The notes under the pieces were generated by a model. The model was not told where the DNA came from. It was given only the letters and a program-made list of their open reading frames with translations, and made no database searches. The translations under genes and the position numbers were made by a program. From positions 1 to 10,435 of the forward strand of contig JAEZPL010000700.1 of NCBI GenBank assembly GCA_023413605.1: a DNA stretch of 10,435 nucleotides, read 5' to 3'. The stretch's first letter is position 1. Each line of letters starts with the position of its first letter. Shown here piece by piece: positions 1 through 6,963 of the stretch. Source of the DNA: Pseudomonadota bacterium. Its GTDB lineage: Bacteria; Pseudomonadota; Alphaproteobacteria; Azospirillales; Azospirillaceae.

Positions 1-1584
1 CTGGAAGCGGCCGGAGAGAGGGACCGGGCGGAGTCCGCCTACAGCCGCGCGATAACGCTCGATCCGGCCTGCATCGACGCCATGCACGCGCTGGCGGAGC
101 TTCGGCTCGACCGCGGCTTGGTGGCTGAGACGATCCGGCTCCTACGTGGCTGCGCGGCGCTCGATCCTTGGGGCGTTTACCACCGCTTCAAGCTCGCGCA
201 CAGTCTGCTCACGCTTCGTCGCCACGCGGAGGCGGAAGGGGTGTTGCGGGACCTGCTCCGCCGCGACCCGCAGGACCACGCGGTCCACGGCAACCTCGCC
301 GTGGCCCTCAAGAACCAAGGCCGGCACGCCGAAGCGGAAGCCGCGGGACGCAGGACGCTGGCGCTCGCGCCGGACCAGCCCGGCGCCTATGGCAATCTGG
401 GCGCCGTCCTGTCGCTCCAGGCCAATCGCGGCGCCGCGGCGGTCCGTGCCCTGTCGTGCGCGCTGACCCTCGATCCTGCTTATCTCGACGCCCGGTTGAA
501 TCTGGCGATTCTGAAGCGGGATCTGCACCGGTTGGATGAGGCGGAGGCGGAGTGCCGGCGGATCATCGACGCCCGACCGGACCACGCCGCGGCTCATACC
601 CTGCTCGCAACCTGCCTGCTGACGCGGGGCGAGATCGCATCGGGCTTCGCCGCGTACGAATGGCGCACCCGGCTGCAGGATCCTCCACCGGCTTCCCATG
701 GCCTGTTGTCGCCGGCCTGGGACGGCGCCGATCCGGCGGGGCGGACCATCCTGCTGCACGACGAGCAGGGTTACGGAGACAGCATCCAGTTCGCCCGCTT
801 TGCGCCCTTGCTTGCCCGACGCGGTGCGCGGGTCGTCCTGCGGTGCCGGGAACCGCTGGTCCGCCTGCTCGCCACAGTGCCGGGGGTGGAACAGGCCGTT
901 GCGGACTCCGACCCGCCACCGCCGCACGACGCCCACGCATCGCTGCTGAGCCTGCCCCATCTCCTCAGCACCACGGCGCCGCCGATCCCGGCGACTGTGC
1001 CGTATCTTGCCGCCGATCCCACGGATGCCGGGGCGTGGCGTCGCCGGCTGGCTCCGGCGGGCGGGCGCCCTGGCGGGTGCTTGGTCGGGCTGGTCTGGGC
1101 AGGGAACCCGGACCAGCCGGTCGACCGCAAGCGGTCGGTGGCGCTGGAGACTTTGCTGCCCCTGTTCGCGGTCGACGGCGTGACCATCGTTCCGCTTCAG
1201 ACGGGGCCAGCCCGCAAGGATCTGGACCGGTTGCGGGACCAGCTTCCCGCCGGCCTCGTCGATCCAGCGGATTCGCTGAAGGATTTCGCCGACACCGCCG
1301 CGCTCGTGACGACGCTCGACCTCGTCATCGCGGTGGACACGGCGGTGGCCCATCTCGCCGGCGCGTTGGGCGTGCCCGTCTGGACCCTGCTGCGGCATGA
1401 AAGCGAATGGCGTTGGATGCTGGACCTTGCGGAAAGCCCCTGGTACCCGACGATGCGGCTGTTCCGGCAAAAGACGGCGGGCGACTGGGGTGGCGTGGCC
1501 GCCGAACTGCGGGCGGCCCTGCAGGAATGGGCACGCGCGGAACGGCGGACAGGAGCCGTGAGGATGAATTCCGTTGAGTATTAG
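1..1584 (+). CDS. TPR protein with C-terminal GT9-like glycosyltransferase domain (5' end outside window)
   Basis: The frame is open from base 1, and the codons before the first ATG (82) already read as a TPR helix pair, so the true start lies upstream of the window. About five to six TPR units run from base 1 to about 620, each ending in the typical LDP/RDP/ARPDH-type turn. After an AYEWR linker (near 652-666) comes the transferase-like part. It has a DEQGYGD loop (about 760-780), a VGLVWAGNP strand-loop (about 1087-1113) and the signature DTAVAHLAGALGVPVW (1336-1383). These motifs are shared with the TPR-containing glycosyltransferase family that resembles ADP-heptose:LPS heptosyltransferases (GT9). 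The TPRs suggest a protein partner or acceptor; donor and acceptor cannot be read from sequence. No signal peptide is visible in the part seen, which fits a cytoplasmic enzyme. The stop overlaps the next gene by 11 nt, so the two are probably co-translated. The gene at 5227-6597 has the same architecture on the other strand. Confidence 0.88.
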   Translation: MEAAGERDRAESAYSRAITLDPACIDAMHALAELRLDRGLVAETIRLLRGCAALDPWGVYHRFKLAHSLLTLRRHAEAEGVLRDLLRRDPQDHAVHGNLAVALKNQGRHAEAEAAGRRTLALAPDQPGAYGNLGAVLSLQANRGAAAVRALSCALTLDPAYLDARLNLAILKRDLHRLDEAEAECRRIIDARPDHAAAHTLLATCLLTRGEIASGFAAYEWRTRLQDPPPASHGLLSPAWDGADPAGRTILLHDEQGYGDSIQFARFAPLLARRGARVVLRCREPLVRLLATVPGVEQAVADSDPPPPHDAHASLLSLPHLLSTTAPPIPATVPYLAADPTDAGAWRRRLAPAGGRPGGCLVGLVWAGNPDQPVDRKRSVALETLLPLFAVDGVTIVPLQTGPARKDLDRLRDQLPAGLVDPADSLKDFADTAALVTTLDLVIAVDTAVAHLAGALGVPVWTLLRHESEWRWMLDLAESPWYPTMRLFRQKTAGDWGGVAAELRAALQEWARAERRTGAVRMNSVEY

Positions 1585-3358
1585 CATCGACGACGCCACG
1601 CGGCATTACAACGCCGGTCGGCTGGCCGACGCGATCACGGCCTGCCGGGCGATCCTGCAACAGGACGCGGGAAACGGAAGGGCGCTGAACCTGCTGGGCG
1701 TCGCTCTCGCGTCGTCCGGCGATGCCGATGCCGCCGAGGACGCGCTGTCGGCGGCGGTGCGGACGACGCCCGGCGACCTGTCCGCGCTGACCAATCTGGC
1801 CGTCGTGCGTTTGCGCCGCCGCAACTGGGCGGCGGCGGAACGGGCGCTTCGCCGGCTGGCCGTGCTCGACCCGGCCTCCGCCATCCCCCACAGCCGCCTG
1901 GGAACCGTGTGGCAGGAAACGGGAGACTTGGAGCGTGCGTTGCAGTCCGTACGGCGAGCGGTCTTCCTCAGCCCGGCCTCGGGGTCGGAGCGCTACAACC
2001 TGGGCCTGCTCCGTTTCCTGAGCGGCGATTACCCGGGTGCGGTCCGGGCGATGCGCGATGCGGCGGCCGAGGATCCCGGCGGCCTGCTCCCCCACGCGCA
2101 ACTCGGGGAGGTGCTTCTTCGGCTGGGCCGTCCGGACGAGGCCGCCGTGTCGTTCCGGCGCGCGCTGCGGATCAATCCGAACCACCCGGAAGCGGCGAGA
2201 GGGCTGGCGCGCCGTGAGCGCTATGGCGCGGCCGCGGCGCTGGCCGGAGGCGAGCCAGACGGTCTGGTCGTCCGGGGGGTGTTCGGGAACGCCACCGGCT
2301 ACGGCCAATTCTGCCAGCGCCTGATCCGGTCCCTGCGGGCGCGGCGTGTGCCCTTGCAGGCGATTGGAGTCTTCGGCCCCGAATCCTGGCCGAACGAGCC
2401 GCTGGACGGGCCGGTTCCCGCGCGCGCCGTGGTGAACTGCCTGATTCCCCTGGCGGTGGAGCGGGTGCCCGGCCTTGCGACGGTCACCTTCACGATGTTC
2501 GAGGGGCCTCGCATTCCCGTGGCGTGGCGCCGCCAAAGCGAATTCAGCGATCTGGTCGTCGTGCCGACGGAGTCTTCCCGCCTCGCCTGGATGGCGCAGG
2601 GCTTTCCCGAGGCCCGGTTGCGGGTCTGCCCCCTCGGCGTCGATCCGGTCGATGCCGGGCAGTGCGTGCCGCCGGCGCTTGTCGATCCGAAAGGCCGGCG
2701 GGTGTCCGATTTCCGGCACCGCTTTCTCAACATCTCCGATTTCATACCCCGCAAGAACATCGACGGGCTGCTCCGCGTCTGGCTGCGGGCCACCCGGCAC
2801 GACGACGACGCGGTGCTGATCCTCAAGCTGGGAAAGGGGGGAGACCAGGGGATGATGCCGGATCTGGCCACCCTAGTCCGGCTGGCGGAACGCACCGTCG
2901 GCAAGCGGTTGGCCGAAGCCGCGCCGGTTGTCCTGATCGACCGCAGGCTGGACGACGCCGAGATGAGCGGCCTCTACCGGGCCGCGACCCACTACTGGAG
3001 TCTGTCGCACGGGGAGGGGTGGGATTTGCCGATGTCGACGGCGGGCGTCATGGGGCTGGGGCTGATCGCGCCGCGCCATTCCTCCTATCTCGACTATCTC
3101 GACGATCGTACCGCCCGGACGATTCCCTCCACGGTCGGGCCGGCCCTGCTTCCGGGAGAAGAGGGATTCTACCCGCCCTTCCATGGGCTCGACTGGTGGA
3201 ACCCGGACGAGGACGCCGCCGCCGCCATTCTCGCCGGGATCATCCGCGGCGGCGACCGGCTGCCCTCGGCAAGCGCGCATTTGCTGGGGAACTTCACCTG
3301 GGAGCGGGCCGCAGACCGGCTGCTGGCCATCCTGGATGAGGCGGGCCTGCACCGATGA
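1574..3358 (+). CDS. TPR protein fused to a GT4-type (group 1) glycosyltransferase
   Basis: This 594-residue protein starts at TTG, with GAGGA at 1560-1564 nine bases upstream. TPR character begins at about residue 6, so nothing is missing at the N-terminus. Roughly six TPR units fill residues 4-210. The transferase domain (about 231-594) shows the GT-B/GT4 order: a glycine-rich GNATGYGQF loop (238-246), FTMFEGPRIP (306-315), NISDFIPRKN (386-395, equivalent to the usual GR-x-x-x-KN segment) and WSLSHGEGWDLP (475-486) in the nucleotide-sugar pocket. The first Glu of the EX7E motif is present (E481), but the second is Thr (T489). The role is probably transfer of a sugar from a nucleotide donor to a TPR-bound protein or a glycan on it; this is inferred, with no substrate evidence. 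The gene is coupled on both sides, overlapping the upstream gene by 11 nt and the next by 4 nt (ATGA). The TPR fusion sets it apart from ordinary GT4 enzymes of polysaccharide synthesis. Confidence 0.88.
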   Translation: MSISIDDATRHYNAGRLADAITACRAILQQDAGNGRALNLLGVALASSGDADAAEDALSAAVRTTPGDLSALTNLAVVRLRRRNWAAAERALRRLAVLDPASAIPHSRLGTVWQETGDLERALQSVRRAVFLSPASGSERYNLGLLRFLSGDYPGAVRAMRDAAAEDPGGLLPHAQLGEVLLRLGRPDEAAVSFRRALRINPNHPEAARGLARRERYGAAAALAGGEPDGLVVRGVFGNATGYGQFCQRLIRSLRARRVPLQAIGVFGPESWPNEPLDGPVPARAVVNCLIPLAVERVPGLATVTFTMFEGPRIPVAWRRQSEFSDLVVVPTESSRLAWMAQGFPEARLRVCPLGVDPVDAGQCVPPALVDPKGRRVSDFRHRFLNISDFIPRKNIDGLLRVWLRATRHDDDAVLILKLGKGGDQGMMPDLATLVRLAERTVGKRLAEAAPVVLIDRRLDDAEMSGLYRAATHYWSLSHGEGWDLPMSTAGVMGLGLIAPRHSSYLDYLDDRTARTIPSTVGPALLPGEEGFYPPFHGLDWWNPDEDAAAAILAGIIRGGDRLPSASAHLLGNFTWERAADRLLAILDEAGLHR

Positions 3359-5223
3359 GCCTCGCCGATGACTTCGCCGCCGCTCTGGCCCATCACGAGG
3401 CCGGCCGGACCGACGCCGCGGAGGCTGGTTATCGGGCCATCCTGCGCCGGCAGGCGGACCATCCCCATGCGAACAACAACCTTGCCATCCTGCTGCGCGC
3501 GGCCGGACGCTTTGACGAGGCGACGGACTGCTATCGGCGAGCGGTGGCGGCGTTGCCCGGCGATGCGACGATCCGCAACAATCTCGCCAGCGCCCTGGCC
3601 GGGCAGGGCCGCACGGATGAAGCGCTGGCGGCGGTGCGTGCCGCCATAGCCCTGCATCCCGGCAACCCGGATGCCTGGTTCAACGCCGGCAACATCGCCA
3701 ACGCGGCGAATGATCGGCTGGCCGCCCGCACCGCTTACGAACGCGCGCTCCGCCTGCGCCCGGACATGGGGGAAGCGCACAGCAACCTGGCCGATGCCCT
3801 GCGGACGAGCGGGGCGCTCGCCCTCGCGGTCGAGCACTACCGCATGGCGGTCCGGCTGTGCCCGAACCTGCCGCATCCCTACGTCAACCTGTCGGAGGCT
3901 CTGAAGGAACAGGGTTTCGTCACCGAGGCGATCACCATTCTCCAGGAAGGACGGAAACGGCATCCCGATCTGGCGCTGCTCCATTCCAATCTGCTGCTTG
4001 CCCTTCATTACTCGCCCTGGGTGCCGCCGGAGGTCATCGCCCGCGCGCACACCCATTGGAACGATCAGCACGCCCGCCCCTTGTCCGACCCGCGGAAACA
4101 CCACGCGAACAACCGGGAACCGGGCCGCCGGCTGCGCGTGGGGTATGTGTCCTCCGACTTCTGCGGACACGCCTGCGCCCATTTCATCCTGCCGCTGCTG
4201 CGCGAGCACGACCGGGAGGGATGGGAGGTGGTCTGTTATCACACGGCCCACCGTCAGGACGACGTGACGGCACGGATGCGCGCGTCGGCCGACGGCTGGC
4301 GTTCCCTGGCGGATCGGGACGATGCGGCGGCGGCGGCGCTGGTGGAGGCGGACGGCATCGACATCCTGGTCGACCTTGGCGGGCACACGGCCGACAGCCG
4401 TCCGCTGCTGTTCGCGCGCCGTCCGGCGCCGGTCCAGGTTTCCTGGCTCGGCTATCCCGACACGACCGGCATGCCCGCCATGGATTACCGTCTGACCGAT
4501 GCCATCGCGGACCCGGAGGGATTGACGGACCGCTGGCACGCCGAACGCCTGGTTCGCCTGCCACGCGGCTTCCTCGCCTTTCAGCCTCTGGCCGATCCCG
4601 GCCCTCCGGCTCCGGCCCCGCTGTTGAAGAACGGCTTCGTCACCTTCGGCTCCTTCAACAACGCCGCGAAAGTGACGCCGGAGGTCGTGGCGGTCTGGTC
4701 GGCGATTCTGAATCGGGTTCCCGCCAGCCGGCTTCTGCTGAAGGCCGCGGCCTTCGAGGACGACCGGACCCGCGCGCATTGGCTGGAACGGTTCGCCCGT
4801 CACGGCGTATCGCCGGAGCGCATCACGCTGCTGCCGCCCGTGGCGGGCGCGGTGCGCCACATGCGCCTCTACGACCGGATGGACGTCGCCCTCGATCCGT
4901 TTCCCTACAACGGTACGACCACGAGTTGCGAGGCTCTGTGGATGGGCGTTCCCGTGGTCACGCTTGCCGGCACCCACCATGTGGCACGGGTGGGAGCGAG
5001 CCTGCTGACCCGCTGCGGGCTGGAGGATCTGGTGGCGTCGGACACGGACGGCTACATCGCCGTCGCGGTGGCGTTGGCGGAAGACCCGGCGCGTCTCGCC
5101 GCCCTGCGCGCCGGCATGCGGGCGCGATTGGAAACCTCCCCGCTCACCGACCATCGCGGTTTCGCGCGGTCGGTCGAAGCGGCCTTCCGGGCGATGTGGC
5201 GTTCCTGGGCGACGGGGGCATGA
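3355..5223 (+). CDS. TPR + GT41 protein O-glycosyltransferase, SPINDLY type
   Basis: This 622-residue protein carries six TPRs (about residues 3-206), a linker, and a GT41 catalytic region (about 256-620). The hallmarks are RLRVGYVSSDF (259-269), GHACAH (271-276, its first His at the place of human OGT His498), DILVDLGGHTADSRP (336-350), RPAPVQVSWLGYPDTTG (356-372), NGFVTFGSFNNAAKVTP (426-442) and DPFPYNGTTTSCEALWMGVP (514-533). Lys439 matches the essential lysine of GT41 enzymes (human OGT Lys842; plant SPY has it in the same SFNN-x-AK context). The position of OGT His558 is Gly here, and the following segment is GWRSL, as in plant SPY rather than OGT. The family modifies Ser/Thr of cytoplasmic proteins with GlcNAc (OGT) or fucose (SPY); the donor of bacterial members is generally untested. 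The ATG overlaps the previous stop as ATGA, so expression is coupled. The stop lies 3 nt from the convergent neighbour, leaving no room for a dedicated terminator. Confidence 0.93.
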   Translation: MSLADDFAAALAHHEAGRTDAAEAGYRAILRRQADHPHANNNLAILLRAAGRFDEATDCYRRAVAALPGDATIRNNLASALAGQGRTDEALAAVRAAIALHPGNPDAWFNAGNIANAANDRLAARTAYERALRLRPDMGEAHSNLADALRTSGALALAVEHYRMAVRLCPNLPHPYVNLSEALKEQGFVTEAITILQEGRKRHPDLALLHSNLLLALHYSPWVPPEVIARAHTHWNDQHARPLSDPRKHHANNREPGRRLRVGYVSSDFCGHACAHFILPLLREHDREGWEVVCYHTAHRQDDVTARMRASADGWRSLADRDDAAAAALVEADGIDILVDLGGHTADSRPLLFARRPAPVQVSWLGYPDTTGMPAMDYRLTDAIADPEGLTDRWHAERLVRLPRGFLAFQPLADPGPPAPAPLLKNGFVTFGSFNNAAKVTPEVVAVWSAILNRVPASRLLLKAAAFEDDRTRAHWLERFARHGVSPERITLLPPVAGAVRHMRLYDRMDVALDPFPYNGTTTSCEALWMGVPVVTLAGTHHVARVGASLLTRCGLEDLVASDTDGYIAVAVALAEDPARLAALRAGMRARLETSPLTDHRGFARSVEAAFRAMWRSWATGA

Positions 5224-5226
5224 CGA

Positions 5227-6597
5227 TCAGGCGGAAGCCCGGCGGCGGACCTCTTCCCGCAACGCCGTGACCACCTGTTCGAAAACCGGTTGCCAGTCCA
5301 GGTCGGGACCCTGCCGGAACAGCCGCATCGACGGATACCAGGGCGTGCGGTCGCCTGTGAAGCCGTAGATCCAATAGGGCACGTGCTGCACCATGTTCCA
5401 CACCGGCATGCCCAGCGAACCGGCCAGATGGGCGACGGCGCTGTCCGTCATGACGACCAGATCCAGCTGTTCGAGCACGGCCGCCGTGTCGGCGAAATCA
5501 TCCAGATCGGCGCCGAGCGGCACGACCAGCCGCCCCGCCGCCGGCCCCAGCCGGTCGAGTTCGGCCTCCGGTGCGCCCTTCTGCAGGCTGTAGAGCCGCA
5601 CCCCCGGCACCTCCGCGAAACGCAGGAACGGGGTGAGCGGTGTGGCACGCCGGGCGTTGTCGCCGAACGTCACCCGCCCCGACCAGACGATCCCGACGCG
5701 CAGGCTGCCCGGCTCGCGCGCGCCCAGCAACCGGGCGGCCTTGCGGTGTGACTCCGGCGGGATGGTCAGCCGCACCGGCGGAGGAATGGAGGCCAGTGTG
5801 GTGCCGGACAGTCGCGGCAAGCTCATCTGAGGAGCCTCGACATCGCAGTCGGGAACCGGCGCGCCCCAGGGCAGGAAGCGTTCGACCGGCAGGCCGTTCA
5901 GCACCCGCCGCAACTCGGCGTGGCATTCGTAGAGAACCCGTCCGCCCTGCGCGGCGATCCACGGCAGATAACGGGCCGCCAGCAGCGCGTCGCCGAAACC
6001 CTGCTCGGTCGTCACGACGATGCGGCGGCCGTCCAAAGCCCCGCCGTTCCAGAGTGGAGCCGATGCCGGCCGGAGCGGAGCGCCGGGCAAATGCCGCCGC
6101 GCTTCATAATCGTCGAGGCCGTGGACGTAATCGCCGATCTGCAACCGCGTCAGCGCCCGTTCCCACCGCAGGGACGCGGTCATTCCCTCCGCCGCCGCAC
6201 GATCGATCATCCGCAGCGCTTCGGCGAAGCGCCCGGCCTTGCGCAGCGCGACGACCGCGTTGAACAGCAGTTGCGGGGCTTGCGGAGCCAACCGCAACGC
6301 TTCCTGCTGCGCGGCCACCCCCTCGTCGAAGCGCCCCGCATCGACCAGCGCGTTGCCAAGGTTGGTCCAGATCCCGCTGTTCTCGGGTGCGAACTCCAGG
6401 GCGCGCCGATGGCAGGCGATGGCCTCCGCCAGCTGCCCGGATTGGCGAAGACGCACACCGAACAGGGTCCAAGCCCCTGCGTCCCGCGGATTAGCGGTCA
6501 GCGCGGCGCTGATTTGGCCGTCCATCTGGTCCGCTGGTTTTTGTGACACGCCGCAACCATCCCTGTCTTCGTTCTGCATTTTCCTTCCCGATCCCAT
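5227..6597 (-). CDS. TPR protein with C-terminal GT9-like glycosyltransferase domain
   Basis: From the start chosen here the protein has 456 residues. About three to four TPR units cover residues 28-165 (for example ENSGIWTNLGNALVDAGRFDEG). After a DDYEARR linker comes the transferase-like part, with TTEQGFGD (196-203), VGIVWSGR (301-308), DDFADTA and TDSAVAHLAGSLGMPVW (384-400). The order and motifs match the gene at 1-1584, so the two are distant paralogues of the GT9-like TPR-glycosyltransferase family. The start is uncertain. The frame runs up to an ATG at 6717, but the extra 40 codons have atypical composition and a poor ribosome site. ATG 6597 has a G-rich stretch (AAGGGGGG) somewhat far upstream; ATG 6579 has AAGGA very close; ATG 6525 is where TPR character begins. 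The gene converges on the GT41 gene with 3 nt between stops, and is divergent from the large repeat protein, sharing its upstream region. It probably acts in the cytoplasm on a protein-bound acceptor; this is inferred. Confidence 0.85.
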   Translation of the reverse strand: MGSGRKMQNEDRDGCGVSQKPADQMDGQISAALTANPRDAGAWTLFGVRLRQSGQLAEAIACHRRALEFAPENSGIWTNLGNALVDAGRFDEGVAAQQEALRLAPQAPQLLFNAVVALRKAGRFAEALRMIDRAAAEGMTASLRWERALTRLQIGDYVHGLDDYEARRHLPGAPLRPASAPLWNGGALDGRRIVVTTEQGFGDALLAARYLPWIAAQGGRVLYECHAELRRVLNGLPVERFLPWGAPVPDCDVEAPQMSLPRLSGTTLASIPPPVRLTIPPESHRKAARLLGAREPGSLRVGIVWSGRVTFGDNARRATPLTPFLRFAEVPGVRLYSLQKGAPEAELDRLGPAAGRLVVPLGADLDDFADTAAVLEQLDLVVMTDSAVAHLAGSLGMPVWNMVQHVPYWIYGFTGDRTPWYPSMRLFRQGPDLDWQPVFEQVVTALREEVRRRASA

Positions 6598-6720
6598 CGG
6601 TCTGAAAACGCCCCCCTTACTCTCTGGCCGACCGGTTGCTGTCGGATAGAACAAATTGGCAAGAAGATAGGGGAAGCACGGGCCGCCTTGGCAAGCGGAA
6701 TATTTCGGCGGCAGCACCAG

Positions 6721-6733
6721 TGGAATTTTTCCA
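6721..6733. promoter_or_regulatory. Perfect 13-bp inverted repeat TGGAA-TTT-TTCCA
   Basis: Two 5-bp arms are separated by three T. The element sits inside the divergent intergenic region, just upstream of the furthest possible start (6717) of the minus-strand gene. It could be a small operator. It is too short to form a stable terminator hairpin, and chance occurrence in AT-rich DNA is possible. Confidence 0.25.
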
Positions 6734-6784
6734 GCAATGAGAGTATCTCTGCGTTAACAGTTTATTAATGATTCCGAAATGACG

Positions 6785-6807
6785 CAAATTGACAAATTTT
6801 TAATTTG
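6785..6807. promoter_or_regulatory. CAAATT / CAAATT / AATTTG cluster, possible regulator site overlapping a TTGACA box
   Basis: CAAATT occurs at 6785-6790 and again at 6793-6798 (8-bp step), followed by its inverse AATTTG at 6802-6807. The cluster overlaps the TTGACA at 6789-6794. Repeated half-sites on a possible -35 element, about 160-175 bp upstream of the adhesin start, are the arrangement expected for a transcription factor site. The regulator is unknown, and AT-richness makes chance symmetry more likely. Confidence 0.35.
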
Positions 6808-6857
6808 GACTCTGCTGGGCAGGCATACCTATGGTGTACAGCGTTGTTTGGCTGTAT

Positions 6858-6869
6858 TTGCGCGCGCAA
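6858..6869. promoter_or_regulatory. 12-bp perfect palindrome TTGCGCGCGCAA
   Basis: This is a perfect dyad about 95 bp upstream of the giant gene's start, probably in its leader. The alternating CG core with TTG/CAA ends could be a protein-binding site. No T-run follows, so it is not a terminator. The function is not known. Confidence 0.3.
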
Positions 6870-6952
6870 TGTAGATTTGCAACGTGAAATAATCTCGCGT
6901 GGGTTGTGCTCGCGGGATCGGGCGGGTGATTGTGCGGCGCTGGGTACGGGTT

Positions 6953-6959
6953 GGGAGGG
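6953..6959 (+). promoter_or_regulatory. Strong ribosome binding site (GGGAGGG) of the giant repeat protein
   Basis: GGGAGGG, followed by TGAC and then ATG at 6964, gives near-ideal pairing to the 16S anti-Shine-Dalgarno sequence at good spacing. It decides the start: the frame stays open upstream to a stop at 6790-6792, but there is no in-frame ATG there. Confidence 0.75.
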
Positions 6960-6963
6960 TGAC

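Larger units (their letters stand above)
6598..6963. promoter_or_regulatory. Divergent intergenic region with AT-rich core
   Basis: This stretch separates the minus-strand TPR-glycosyltransferase from the giant repeat protein, so it should hold promoters for both. About 6720-6900 is conspicuously AT-rich compared with the flanking genes. A TTGACA hexamer lies at 6789-6794, but no convincing -10 element is found 16-18 bases downstream, so I do not call an exact promoter. Symmetric elements are TGGAA-TTT-TTCCA (6721-6733), GTTAAC (6753-6758), a CAAATT cluster (6785-6807) and TTGCGCGCGCAA (6858-6869). Short reading frames here lack ribosome sites and coding character. If the minus-strand gene starts at 6717, the region shrinks to 6718-6963. 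Confidence 0.6.

Noticed and set aside
1325..2800. 491-codon minus-strand open frame across the first two genes
   Set aside because: It has the same shadow character: low-complexity Arg/Pro/Gly composition, it crosses the boundary of two clear plus-strand genes, and no motifs are visible. The frames at 142-1599 (minus) and 552-1400 (plus) were rejected for the same reason.
3169..5154. 661-codon open frame on the minus strand opposite the GT41 gene
   Set aside because: The plus strand encodes an unmistakable TPR-GT41 protein here. The antisense product is Arg/Gly/His/Pro-rich without recognisable domains, as expected from GC-rich DNA where antisense stops are rare.
6598..6717. Extension of the minus-strand TPR-glycosyltransferase to an ATG at 6717
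   Set aside because: The added residues are unlike the rest of the protein, precede any TPR character, and have only a weak, distant ribosome site. It is kept only as an alternative start.
6848..6868. Possible sigma-54 promoter around TGGCTG...GCG
   Set aside because: With the correct 10-base gap only the GG and GC dinucleotides match; the rest of the -12 element does not. Too weak to report as a feature.
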